From: Betaproteobacteria bacterium
GTDB taxonomy: Bacteria > Pseudomonadota > Gammaproteobacteria > Burkholderiales > SG8-39
Length of the DNA: 7,756 nt
Assembly: GCA_019245555.1 (NCBI GenBank)
Contig: JAFARH010000173.1
Span: forward strand, 1 to 7,756
Direction of reading: 5' to 3'
A model generated the notes under the pieces. The model ran no database searches, had not been told where the DNA came from, and saw only the letters and a program-made list of their open reading frames with translations. The position numbers and the translations under genes were made by a program. This document shows positions 1 through 7,162 of this stretch, piece after piece; the stretch's first letter is position 1; the number at the start of each line of letters is the position of its first letter.

Positions 1-784
1 GATCGTGCCGACCGCTCCGGGTCGGCTCACCATCGCCAAGTACACGATTCGCGATGTGCATCCGGCCGCTGCGCTCACGGTGGCGCAGGTGATCCAGAAA
101 TCCTCTAACGTCGGCGCCGCGAAGATCGCGCTGTCGATGCCGCGCGAAGGGATGTGGGACTTCTTTCACCGCGTGGGCTTCGGCACGGCCCCGCAGCTCG
201 GCTTTCCCGGCGCCGCGGCCGGGAAGCTCCGCCCCTATAAGACCTGGAAGCCGGTCGAGCAAGCGACCATGTCCTATGGCCACGGCATTTCGCTCAGCCT
301 GATTCAGCTCGCGCGCGCTTACTCGATTTTCGCTACCGATGGGGAATTGGTGCCGCTCACGCTGGTCAAAAGCGATGCGGCGGCAACGGGAGAGCGCATC
401 GTTTCGCCACAAACGGCGCGCGCGGTGCGCGCCATGCTGGAACTGGCGGTCCAGCCCGGGGGCACCGGCCCGCGGGCGCGGATCATGGGATGGCGTGTCG
501 CGGGAAAGACCGGCACGGCGCACAAGCAGGAGAACGGCGGCTACGCCGCACACAAATACATTGCCTCATTTGTCGGGCTCGCGCCCGTTTCTGCACCACG
601 CGTGGTGGTCGCCGTCATGATCGACGAGCCCGCGGCACCGCACTACTACGGCGGCGATGTGGCCGCGCCCGTTTTCGCGCAGACCATGCAGGGGACGCTG
701 CGCCTTCTCGGCGTACCGCACGACGCGCCGCTCGAGCCGCTTGAGATGCCCTCCGACGCCGATGTCGCCGGAGAGAGCACGTGA
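1..784 (+). CDS. ftsI: Peptidoglycan D,D-transpeptidase FtsI (PBP3), C-terminal part; 5' end outside window
   Basis: FtsI is the septum-specific class B penicillin-binding protein; it crosslinks new peptidoglycan in the periplasm as partner of FtsW. The open frame runs in from the left edge (first whole codon at bases 2-4), so the GTG at 5 is an internal valine codon, not a start. About 260 residues of the transpeptidase domain are visible. The second active-site motif SSN is at bases 101-109, inside QKSSNVG, and the third motif KTGT is at bases 506-517, inside AGKTGTAHK. The first motif SxxK with the nucleophilic serine lies upstream of the window, as do the membrane anchor and pedestal domain. 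From KTGT to the stop there are 92 residues, close to about 95 in E. coli FtsI, so the C-terminus is intact; by the same comparison roughly 325 residues are missing. The ending YYGGDVAAPVFAQ is typical of FtsI. The stop TGA at 782-784 is 7 nt before the chosen murE start. Confidence 0.96.
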   Translation, partial: IVPTAPGRLTIAKYTIRDVHPAAALTVAQVIQKSSNVGAAKIALSMPREGMWDFFHRVGFGTAPQLGFPGAAAGKLRPYKTWKPVEQATMSYGHGISLSLIQLARAYSIFATDGELVPLTLVKSDAAATGERIVSPQTARAVRAMLELAVQPGGTGPRARIMGWRVAGKTGTAHKQENGGYAAHKYIASFVGLAPVSAPRVVVAVMIDEPAAPHYYGGDVAAPVFAQTMQGTLRLLGVPHDAPLEPLEMPSDADVAGEST

Positions 785-791
785 CGAATTC

Positions 792-2228
792 ATGGAGCCC
801 TTCGATCGCCTGGCCGCCCAAGGGGCAATGATCGAGCGACTCACCGCCGACAGCCGCCGTTGCGCTCCGGGGACGGCCTTTTTCGCCTATCCGGGCGAGA
901 AAGCCGACGGCCGGAACTACATCGGCGATGCGCTCGCGCGCGGCGCGGCCGCCGTCGTGTGGGAGGCCAATGGCTTTCAGTGGCGGAACGAATGGCGCAT
1001 TCCGAACCTCGCAATTCTCGGACTCAAGCAGCGCGCCGGCGTGCTTGCGTCGGACTTTAACGGTCGGCCCTCCGAGCATCTCTGGATGTGCGGCGTCACC
1101 GGCACCAACGGCAAAACTTCGTGCAGCCAGTGGATTGCAGCAGCGCTCGGTCACCATGGTGTGCGCGCCGGCGTCGTCGGCACGCTCGGCACGGGCTTCC
1201 CGGGGGCGCTGCGCGAGGCCGGCAACACGACACCCGACGCGCTCGAGCTTCAGGCCACACTCCGCGAGCTACGTAATGGCGGCGCGCGCGCTGTCGCGAT
1301 GGAAGTCTCATCGCACGGTCTGGTACAAGGACGAGTGAACGGTGTGCGGTTTTCCAGCGCACTTTTCACCAATCTCTCGCACGATCACCTCGATTACCAC
1401 GGCACCATGCAGGCGTACGGCGAAGCGAAGGCGCAGCTGTTTCTCATGGACGGATTGCAATCCGCCGTACTGAACCTCGACGATCCATTCGGCCAGCAAC
1501 TCGCTCGCCGCCTCGCCGGCCGGGTGCGCACCATCGGCTATAGCCTTCAGCCGGTCGAACGCGGCGTCGTCGACGGCGCCATCAGCGTGAATGCGGAGCT
1601 CGCCCTCGAGTCAAGCTGGGGCAAGGGCCGCCTCGCCAGCCGGCAGGTCGGGCGGTTCAACGTTTCCAACATCCTCGGCGTGGTCGGCGTCCTTATCGCG
1701 CACGGTCTCCAGATGCGCGATGCACTCGCGCTCGTCGCCGATCTGCCGGACGTGCCGGGGCGCATGGAGGTGGTCGGCGACCGTCCACTAATCGTCGTCG
1801 ACTACGCACATACCCCCGATGCTCTTGAGAAGGTGCTTGCCACCCTTCGGCCAGTCGCCGTGCAGCGCAAGGGTCGCCTTATCGTGGTGTTCGGCGCGGG
1901 CGGCGACCGCGATCCAGCGAAGCGTCCCGTGATGGGCCGGGCAGCCTCACGCGGCGCGGACTTGGTGTTCATCACATCGGACAATCCGCGCAGCGAAGAC
2001 CCGGCCGCGATCATCGCGGCCGTCGCCCGGGGCACGAGCGGAACGCCGCGGCTCGAGACCGACCGCAAGCTCGCCATCGAAGCCGCGGTCCTCGAAGCCG
2101 TGCCTGAAGACGTGGTGCTCATCGCCGGCAAGGGGCACGAGAGCTACCAGGAAATTCGCGGCAACCGCCAGCCTTTCTCGGACCAGGCCGTGGCTCGCGC
2201 CGCGTTGACGATGCGAGGCAAGCAATGA
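792..2228 (+). CDS. murE: UDP-MurNAc-L-Ala-D-Glu:meso-diaminopimelate ligase MurE
   Basis: MurE is a cytoplasmic ATP-dependent ligase that adds the third stem-peptide residue to UDP-MurNAc-L-Ala-D-Glu. From ATG 792 it has 478 residues, near the usual ~490. Visible motifs: TADSR (18-22) of the UDP-binding N-domain; P-loop GTNGKT (104-109); NTTPDA (145-150); MEVSSHGLVQ (170-179); NLSHDHLDYHG (194-204); the probable carbamylated lysine K213 in YGEAKAQ; FNVSN (289-293); GRMEVV (323-328); DYAHTPD (337-343); DNPR (397-400); and GKGHE (446-450). In this family DNPR marks specificity for meso-DAP rather than lysine, as expected for a Gram-negative. The start is uncertain: ATG 792 gives an N-terminus of suitable length but has no well-spaced Shine-Dalgarno. 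ATG 762, inside ftsI, would add 10 residues; ATG 828 would leave only six residues before the TADSR motif. The stop overlaps the murF start by 4 nt. Confidence 0.96.
   Translation: MEPFDRLAAQGAMIERLTADSRRCAPGTAFFAYPGEKADGRNYIGDALARGAAAVVWEANGFQWRNEWRIPNLAILGLKQRAGVLASDFNGRPSEHLWMCGVTGTNGKTSCSQWIAAALGHHGVRAGVVGTLGTGFPGALREAGNTTPDALELQATLRELRNGGARAVAMEVSSHGLVQGRVNGVRFSSALFTNLSHDHLDYHGTMQAYGEAKAQLFLMDGLQSAVLNLDDPFGQQLARRLAGRVRTIGYSLQPVERGVVDGAISVNAELALESSWGKGRLASRQVGRFNVSNILGVVGVLIAHGLQMRDALALVADLPDVPGRMEVVGDRPLIVVDYAHTPDALEKVLATLRPVAVQRKGRLIVVFGAGGDRDPAKRPVMGRAASRGADLVFITSDNPRSEDPAAIIAAVARGTSGTPRLETDRKLAIEAAVLEAVPEDVVLIAGKGHESYQEIRGNRQPFSDQAVARAALTMRGKQ
2215..2218 (+). promoter_or_regulatory. 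Shine-Dalgarno for murF
   Basis: GAGG lies within the last codons of murE, with 6 nt before the ATG at 2225. This spacing supports ATG 2225 as the murF start. A second ATG follows directly at 2228 with 9 nt spacing and could also be used, which would change the protein by one residue. Confidence 0.55.
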
Positions 2229-3574
2229 TGGGCGCCGCCGAAGCTGCCGCTCTGGTAAACGGTCGCTTGAGCGGCGCCGACGCGCCGTTCACGGCTGTGT
2301 CGACGGACAGCCGCAACATCGGGCGCGGTGAGCTCTTCATCGCTTTGCGTGGCGAGCGGTTCGACGGTCACGAGTTCCTGAGTGCGGCCGCCTCGCGTGG
2401 CGCCGCAGCCGCACTGGTCGATCGCAAGTTCTCCGGCGCGTTTCCAGTGCCGGCCGTGATCGTCGACGACACAAAGGTTGCGCTCGGTGAGCTGGCGCGT
2501 CGGTGGCGCGAGCGCTTTTCGCCCGCGCTCATCGCGGTCACGGGCTCGAATGGCAAAACCACAGTCAAAGAAATGGTTGCGGCGATCCTTCGCCGCCATG
2601 CGGGAGATGGCGCAGTGCTCGCGACAAGCGGCAACTTCAACAACTACATTGGCGTACCGCTCACGCTGCTCCGCCTGCGCGCCGAGCATCGATGGTGCGC
2701 CATTGAGCTCGGCATGAACCACCGCGGCGAAATTGCCTATCTCGCGAAGCTCGCCGCACCGACGGTCGCGCTCGTCAACAACGCGCAGCGTGAGCACCTA
2801 GAATTCATGGGGAGCGTCGACGAAGTCGCCGCAGAGAACGCGAGCGTTTATGACGCGCTGCCGGCCAACGGCGTCGCCGTGGTGAACGCCGATGATGCGC
2901 ACTTCGACTACTTCCGCAGTCGCGCCGGCAAGCGACGCGTCGTCGATTTCGGACTAGCCGGGGCCGCGGTCAGCGGCGGCTACACGCTCAGGGACGTGTC
3001 GAGCGAGCTCAAGTTGCGGACGCCGGACGGCGAAGCGGCGGCGACGCTGGCGATTCCCGGCCTGCACAACGTGCGCAATGCATTCGCCGCCGCCGCGTGC
3101 GCGCATGCCGCGGGCATTCCGGTGGCATCAATCGCTGCGGGCTTGAGCGCCTTCCGGCCTTACACCGGCCGCTTACAGGTCAAGCAGGCAAAGGATGGCG
3201 CGACCGTCATCGACGATAGCTACAACGCCAATCCGGATTCGGTGCGCGCAGCGATCGACGTGCTGGTGTCGTGTCCCGCGCCGACCGTGCTGGTGCTGGG
3301 CGACATGGGCGAGGTCGGGCCAAAGGGTCCCGAATTCCATCGCGAGATCGGCGCCTATGCCCGCTCGCGCGGCGTGACCGAGCTGCTCGCGGTGGGCGAT
3401 GCCAGCACGCATGCCGTCGAAGCGTTCGGCAAAGGTGCGAAGCACTTCAATGATGTCGATGAACTCGTGCCGGCGATCCACGGCCGCACGGTGCTCGTCA
3501 AGGGATCGCGCTTCATGAAGATGGAGCGCGTCGTCGCCGCACTGACGGGCGCCAGTACGGAAGGAGGGCACTGA
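2225..3574 (+). CDS. murF: UDP-MurNAc-tripeptide:D-alanyl-D-alanine ligase MurF
   Basis: MurF is the last cytoplasmic Mur ligase; it joins D-Ala-D-Ala to the UDP-MurNAc tripeptide using ATP, giving the pentapeptide used by MraY. The 449-residue product matches the family length of about 450. Motifs in order: STDSR (26-30); P-loop GSNGKTT (107-113); [10 protein letters not shown] (136-145), a MurF hallmark; [11 protein letters not shown] (160-170); [10 protein letters not shown] (185-194); GLHNVRNA (279-286), contacting adenine in Mur ligases; TGRLQV (314-319); DDSYNANP (330-337), the most MurF-specific motif; LGDMGE (358-363); and KGSRFMKME (426-434). It begins with ATG ATG, the first A being shared with the last codon of murE (overlap ATGA, 2225-2228). 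The stop overlaps mraY by one base. murE and murF are separate genes here, although some betaproteobacteria carry them fused. Confidence 0.97.
   Translation: MMGAAEAAALVNGRLSGADAPFTAVSTDSRNIGRGELFIALRGERFDGHEFLSAAASRGAAAALVDRKFSGAFPVPAVIVDDTKVALGELARRWRERFSPALIAVTGSNGKTTVKEMVAAILRRHAGDGAVLATSGNFNNYIGVPLTLLRLRAEHRWCAIELGMNHRGEIAYLAKLAAPTVALVNNAQREHLEFMGSVDEVAAENASVYDALPANGVAVVNADDAHFDYFRSRAGKRRVVDFGLAGAAVSGGYTLRDVSSELKLRTPDGEAAATLAIPGLHNVRNAFAAAACAHAAGIPVASIAAGLSAFRPYTGRLQVKQAKDGATVIDDSYNANPDSVRAAIDVLVSCPAPTVLVLGDMGEVGPKGPEFHREIGAYARSRGVTELLAVGDASTHAVEAFGKGAKHFNDVDELVPAIHGRTVLVKGSRFMKMERVVAALTGASTEGGH
3561..3568 (+). promoter_or_regulatory. Strong Shine-Dalgarno for mraY
   Basis: AAGGAGGG sits in the final codons of murF. 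Its AGGAGG core (3562-3567) is 6 nt from the mraY ATG at 3574, a near-optimal match and spacing. It is the best ribosome binding site in the window and fixes the mraY start. It suggests that mraY can load ribosomes independently as well as by coupling to murF termination. Confidence 0.85.
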
Positions 3575-4665
3575 TGCTGCTCGAGCTCGCGCAGTGGCTC
3601 GCGAAGGATGCGCGTGTGTTCAACGTGTTCAGCTACATCACGCTGCGTGCGGTGCTCGCTTGCCTTACGGCGCTCGCGGTCTCGCTCGTGCTCGGGCCAT
3701 ACATGATCCGCAAGCTCACTGCGTACAAGATCGGGCAGGCGGTGCGCGACGACGGGCCGCGCTCGCACCTCACGAAGGCCGGCACGCCGACGATGGGCGG
3801 TGCGCTGATTCTCGTCTCGATCGTGGTGACGACTCTCCTCTGGGGCGATCTCTCGAACAAGCTCCTCTGGGTCGTGCTGCTCGTCACCCTTGCCTTCGGC
3901 TCGGTCGGCTGGATCGACGACTACCGCAAGGTCGTGCATCGCAATCCGAAGGGCCTCTCGGCCAAAGCCAAGTTCTTCTGGCAATCGGTGATCGGTCTCG
4001 TCGCGGCGGCGTACCTCGCTTACCTCGCGCGGACCATACCGGCGCTGAACGAAGTGATCGTCCCCTTCTTCAAGCACGTCGCCTATCCGCTCGGGACGTT
4101 CGGCTTCATCGTCCTCACGTTCTTCGTCATCGTCGGCACGTCGAACGCGGTGAACCTCACCGACGGGCTGGACGGGCTGGCGATCATGCCGACGGTGCTC
4201 GTCGGCAGCGCGCTTGGCATCTTTGCGTACGTTGCAGGGCACGCAGTGTTCTCGAAATACCTAGGGCTGCCCTATATCGCCGGCGCAGGCGAACTCGCAG
4301 TCATTTGCGGCGCACTTGCTGGTGCCGGCCTCGGCTTCCTCTGGTTCAACGCTTATCCAGCCGAAGTCTTCATGGGTGATGTCGGCGCGCTCGCGCTCGG
4401 CGCGGCGCTCGGCACGATCGCCGTGATCGTCCGGCAGGAGATCGTGCTCTTCATCATGGGCGGGGTCTTCGTCGCGGAGACCCTCTCGGTCATGATCCAG
4501 GTGCTGTACTTCAAGTGGACCGGCGGCAAGCGCATCTTCCGCATGGCCCCGCTGCACCATCACTACGAGCTGGAAGGGTGGAAGGAGAGCCAGGTCGTAG
4601 TGCGCTTCTGGATCATCACCATGATGCTCGTGCTCTTCGGCCTCTCAACGCTGAAGCTCAGATGA
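3574..4665 (+). CDS. mraY: Phospho-MurNAc-pentapeptide translocase MraY
   Basis: MraY is an inner-membrane enzyme that transfers phospho-MurNAc-pentapeptide from UDP to undecaprenyl phosphate, forming lipid I on the cytoplasmic face. The 363 residues compare with 360 in E. coli, and about ten hydrophobic segments alternate with short polar loops. Family motifs: [18 protein letters not shown] (59-76); WIDDYRK (113-119), whose D115/D116 align with the conserved catalytic-loop aspartates; [13 protein letters not shown] (191-203); FMGDVGA (266-272), where D269 corresponds to the Mg2+-linked aspartate D267 of E. coli; and MAPLHHHYE (324-332), the histidine loop. The start is fixed by a strong Shine-Dalgarno and a TGATG overlap with murF. 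The stop overlaps the murD start by 4 nt. GDVGA replaces the GDVGS of E. coli, a common variant in betaproteobacteria as far as I recall. Confidence 0.98.
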   Translation: MLLELAQWLAKDARVFNVFSYITLRAVLACLTALAVSLVLGPYMIRKLTAYKIGQAVRDDGPRSHLTKAGTPTMGGALILVSIVVTTLLWGDLSNKLLWVVLLVTLAFGSVGWIDDYRKVVHRNPKGLSAKAKFFWQSVIGLVAAAYLAYLARTIPALNEVIVPFFKHVAYPLGTFGFIVLTFFVIVGTSNAVNLTDGLDGLAIMPTVLVGSALGIFAYVAGHAVFSKYLGLPYIAGAGELAVICGALAGAGLGFLWFNAYPAEVFMGDVGALALGAALGTIAVIVRQEIVLFIMGGVFVAETLSVMIQVLYFKWTGGKRIFRMAPLHHHYELEGWKESQVVVRFWIITMMLVLFGLSTLKLR

Positions 4666-6002
4666 TGCGCGAGCCGGCATTCCAGCTCCTTCCCCGTCCC
4701 GCGCGCATGGATCTCGCGGGCAAGCGCGTGCTCGTGCTCGGCCTCGGCGACACCGGCCTGTCCGCCGCGCGCTGGGCCGAGAAGCACGGTGCTCGCGTGC
4801 GCGTCGCCGATACACGTAGGACTCCTCCACGGCAGTTTGCGGGCGATGTGACCCTCGGCCCCTTTAGCCGCGCGCTGCTCGAGGGCGTCGATCTCCTGTG
4901 CATCAGCCCCGGGCTTTCGCTCGACGATCCGCTCATCACCGAAGCGCTGGCGCGCTCCATTCCGGTGCTGGGCGATATCGAGCTCTTCGCGTGGGAAAAC
5001 CGTGCGCCAGTCCTCGCCATCACGGGCACAAACGGCAAGACCACCGTCACCACGCTCGTCGGGCACCTGCTTAAAGGTGCCGGCATCGACGCCGAGGTCG
5101 CGGGCAACATCTCGCCGCCGGTGCTCGATGCGGCAATGAAGAGGAAAACGCCGCCGGCAGCGTGGGTGCTCGAGCTATCGAGCTACCAGTTGGAAACCAC
5201 GTGGTCGCTTGCGCCGAAGGCCGCGACCGTGCTCAACGTGTCGGAAGACCATCTCGATCGCTACACGACCATCCGCGATTACGGCGCGGCGAAGGCGCGC
5301 ATCTTCCAGGGCGACGCGATCCAGGTGCTGAACCGCGACGACGATGCGTCGCTTGCCATGAAATTAGCGGGCCACCGCATCGTCACATTCGGGCTCGACG
5401 GCGAAGCGGATTTCGGCGTGCGTGACGGCTGGCTCGTCGAAGGCACCGCGCGAATCCTGGAAGTGTCGGCGCTGCCGATCCACGGCGCGCACAACGTAGC
5501 CAACGCGCTAGCTGCCTGCGCCCTGGCGCGCGCATTCGGCGTGCCGCGCGAGAAGCTCGCCAAGAGCTTGGCCTCCTTCCGCGGGTTGCCGCACCGGCTG
5601 GAGCTGGTGCGCGAGCGCAATGGCGTGCGCTGGTACGACGATTCCAAAGGCACGAACGTCGGCGCCACGATCGCTGCGCTAAAAGGCCTTGGTCGCAACG
5701 CGGTGCTGATCCTCGGCGGCGAGGGGAAGGGTCAGGACTTCTCGGCGCTGCGTCCAGCCGTCCAGACCTTTGCTTCGCGTGTCCTGCTGATCGGGCGAGA
5801 CACGCCCCTGATCGAGGCAGCGCTCGCCGGATTGTCGACCGAGCGCAGCACGACGCTCGAAGCTGCCGTGCAGCGTGCGGCCGAGCTGGCAAAGCCCGGT
5901 GAGGCAGTTCTGCTCTCGCCCGCGTGCGCGAGCTTCGACATGTTTCGCGACTACAAGCATCGCGGCGATGTGTTCGCCGAGGCGGTGAGGAACCTGGCGT
6001 GA
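4662..6002 (+). CDS. murD: UDP-MurNAc-L-Ala:D-glutamate ligase MurD
   Basis: MurD adds D-glutamate to UDP-MurNAc-L-Ala in the cytoplasm, using ATP. From ATG 4662 it has 446 residues (E. coli 438). Motifs: Rossmann-like VLGLGDTG (25-32) near the N-terminus; [10 protein letters not shown] (81-90); GDIELF (104-109), distinctive of MurD; P-loop [10 protein letters not shown] (122-131); [10 protein letters not shown] (171-180); [11 protein letters not shown] (191-201); probable carbamylated lysine K211 in [15 protein letters not shown] (275-282); GLPHRLE (308-314); DDSKGTN (326-332); LGGEGKG (351-357); and [10 protein letters not shown] (417-426). The start overlaps the mraY stop as ATGA (4662-4665), like other junctions in this cluster, with only a weak GAAG about 5 nt upstream. 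The alternative ATG 4707, beginning MDLAGKRV, matches the E. coli N-terminus better but follows a pyrimidine-rich stretch with no ribosome binding site. The gene ends in a 4-nt overlap with ftsW. Confidence 0.97.
   Translation: MMREPAFQLLPRPARMDLAGKRVLVLGLGDTGLSAARWAEKHGARVRVADTRRTPPRQFAGDVTLGPFSRALLEGVDLLCISPGLSLDDPLITEALARSIPVLGDIELFAWENRAPVLAITGTNGKTTVTTLVGHLLKGAGIDAEVAGNISPPVLDAAMKRKTPPAAWVLELSSYQLETTWSLAPKAATVLNVSEDHLDRYTTIRDYGAAKARIFQGDAIQVLNRDDDASLAMKLAGHRIVTFGLDGEADFGVRDGWLVEGTARILEVSALPIHGAHNVANALAACALARAFGVPREKLAKSLASFRGLPHRLELVRERNGVRWYDDSKGTNVGATIAALKGLGRNAVLILGGEGKGQDFSALRPAVQTFASRVLLIGRDTPLIEAALAGLSTERSTTLEAAVQRAAELAKPGEAVLLSPACASFDMFRDYKHRGDVFAEAVRNLA
5987..5990 (+). promoter_or_regulatory. 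Shine-Dalgarno for ftsW
   Basis: GAGG lies in the last codons of murD, 8 nt before the GTG at 5999. It supports that GTG, which overlaps the murD stop as GTGA, over the ATG at 5924 that lies deep inside murD. Confidence 0.6.
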
Positions 6003-7162
6003 GTCAAACCTTCGTCCTCGCGAAGAACGCCCCAGCCGCCGAATACGACCGCTCGCTCGCCTGGGCGGCGTTGCTCCTTGCTGCAGGCGGCCTGGTGATG
6101 GTGTATTCCGCTTCGATCGCAATCGCGGAAGGCAGTCGCTTCACCGGGAACAACGCGGCGTGGTTCCTGGCACGTCATGCCATCTTCTTGACGGCTGCCC
6201 TGGCGGCAGCGCTTATGGTATTTCTAGTGCCGGCGCGCTGGTGGCAATACGCGGCACCGTGGCTTTTCATGGCCGGCGTCGTGCTGCTCGTGGCGGTGCT
6301 CATCCCTGGTGTCGGGCGCGAAGTAAACGGAGCGCGCCGCTGGCTGTCGCTGCCGGTCGTGAGCGTCCAGCCATCGGAGCTGATGAAACTCGCCGCGGTG
6401 CTTTATGCCGCGGATTACACGGTGCGCAAACACAGCGTGCTGAAGAGTTTCAAGCGCGGCCTGTTGCCGATGCTCGCAGTGATGATGCTGGTTTCGTGGC
6501 TGCTCCTGCGCGAGCCGGATTTCGGCGCGCTGGTCGTGATCGCCGCGAGCACCATTGCGATCCTCTTCCTCGGCGGCATGAACGGCAGGCACTTCGCCGC
6601 GCTCGTCGGCATGCTCGGCGTCGGTTTCGTCGTGCTGGTGCTCTCGTCGCCTTATCGCATGCACCGCATCTTCGGCTATATGGATCCCTGGTCCGATCCA
6701 TTCGGTAGCGGTTACCAGCTCTCGCATGCGCTCATCGCTTTCGGACGCGGCGAATGGCTCGGTGTAGGCCTGGGCGGTAGCGTGGAGAAGCTGCACTACC
6801 TGCCGGAAGCGCACACCGACTTCCTCCTCGCGGTACTCGCCGAGGAACTCGGCTTCGTCGGCGTGCTCCTGGTGATCATTCTCTTCACCTGGATCGTCGC
6901 GCGGGCTTTCGCAATTGCGCGCCAAGCCGCGGAGCGGAGCCGGCACTTCGCGGCGCTCACTGCGCAGGGCATCGGTATCTGGATCGGCTTCCAGTCCTTC
7001 ATCAACATGGGCGTGAACATGGGGTTGCTGCCGACCAAGGGTCTCACGTTGCCGCTCATGAGCTACGGCGGCTCGGGCCTCGTCGTGAATTTCGTGGCAC
7101 TCGCGATCCTGCTTCGCATCGATTGGGAGAATCGGCAGCTGGCCCGGGGGCTGCACGCATGA
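5999..7162 (+). CDS. ftsW: Septal peptidoglycan glycosyltransferase FtsW (SEDS family)
   Basis: FtsW is an inner-membrane SEDS protein that polymerises lipid II into glycan strands at the division site, working with FtsI. From GTG 5999 it has 387 residues (E. coli 414), with about ten hydrophobic segments after a short cytoplasmic N-terminus. Motifs: VYSAS (35-39); [11 protein letters not shown] (106-116); VQPSELMK (123-130); REPDFGA (171-177); [14 protein letters not shown] (238-251); LPEAHTDF (268-275), in which D274 aligns with the essential SEDS aspartate (D297 in E. coli FtsW); AEELGFVG (281-288); [17 protein letters not shown] (336-352); and SYGGSG (355-360). FtsW is preferred over its paralogue RodA because of its place between murD and murG and the FtsI gene in the same cluster. 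GTG is chosen for its GTGA overlap with the murD stop and its Shine-Dalgarno; starting at ATG 5924 would add 25 residues of arginine-rich out-of-frame murD sequence. Confidence 0.96.
   Translation: MSQTFVLAKNAPAAEYDRSLAWAALLLAAGGLVMVYSASIAIAEGSRFTGNNAAWFLARHAIFLTAALAAALMVFLVPARWWQYAAPWLFMAGVVLLVAVLIPGVGREVNGARRWLSLPVVSVQPSELMKLAAVLYAADYTVRKHSVLKSFKRGLLPMLAVMMLVSWLLLREPDFGALVVIAASTIAILFLGGMNGRHFAALVGMLGVGFVVLVLSSPYRMHRIFGYMDPWSDPFGSGYQLSHALIAFGRGEWLGVGLGGSVEKLHYLPEAHTDFLLAVLAEELGFVGVLLVIILFTWIVARAFAIARQAAERSRHFAALTAQGIGIWIGFQSFINMGVNMGLLPTKGLTLPLMSYGGSGLVVNFVALAILLRIDWENRQLARGLHA

Noticed and set aside
5..7. GTG at the left edge as a start codon for a short protein
   Set aside because: The frame is open to the window edge and the sequence begins in the middle of the FtsI transpeptidase domain, so this is an internal valine codon.
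657..791. murE N-terminal extension starting at ATG 657 within ftsI
   Set aside because: The added 45 residues are arginine/proline-rich out-of-frame ftsI sequence and resemble no MurE N-terminus.
785..791. Possible promoter or terminator between ftsI and murE
   Set aside because: The gap is only 7 nt, and no -35/-10 pair, hairpin or T-run is visible in or around it.
2144..2797. Open frame on the - strand (217 codons) spanning the murE-murF junction
   Set aside because: It crosses two well-supported genes, lacks recognisable motifs and has an Arg/Ala-rich composition typical of antisense frames in high-GC DNA.
4162..4179. Short tandem repeat (GACGGGCTG twice) in mraY
   Set aside because: It encodes the conserved DGLDGL motif of MraY and is explained by the protein sequence.
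3355..4242. Long open frame on the - strand (295 codons) opposite the end of murF and the first half of mraY
   Set aside because: It is the complement of strongly conserved genes with G/C-rich third positions. Its product is a run of Arg, Glu, Asp and His without motifs, as expected when hydrophobic codons of a membrane protein are read in reverse. No start context supports it.
3594..4379. Open frame on the + strand (261 codons) within mraY in another frame
   Set aside because: It has very high Arg, Ala and Gly content with no domain, and mraY is conserved over its whole length in the overlapping frame.
4515..4661. murD start at ATG 4515 within mraY
   Set aside because: The extra 49 residues are a frame-shifted reading of the conserved mraY C-terminus and do not resemble MurD.
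6224..7156. Long open frame on the - strand (310 codons) opposite ftsW
   Set aside because: Same effect as opposite mraY: a highly charged, His/Glu/Arg-rich translation of reversed membrane-segment codons. The + strand ftsW is conserved throughout.
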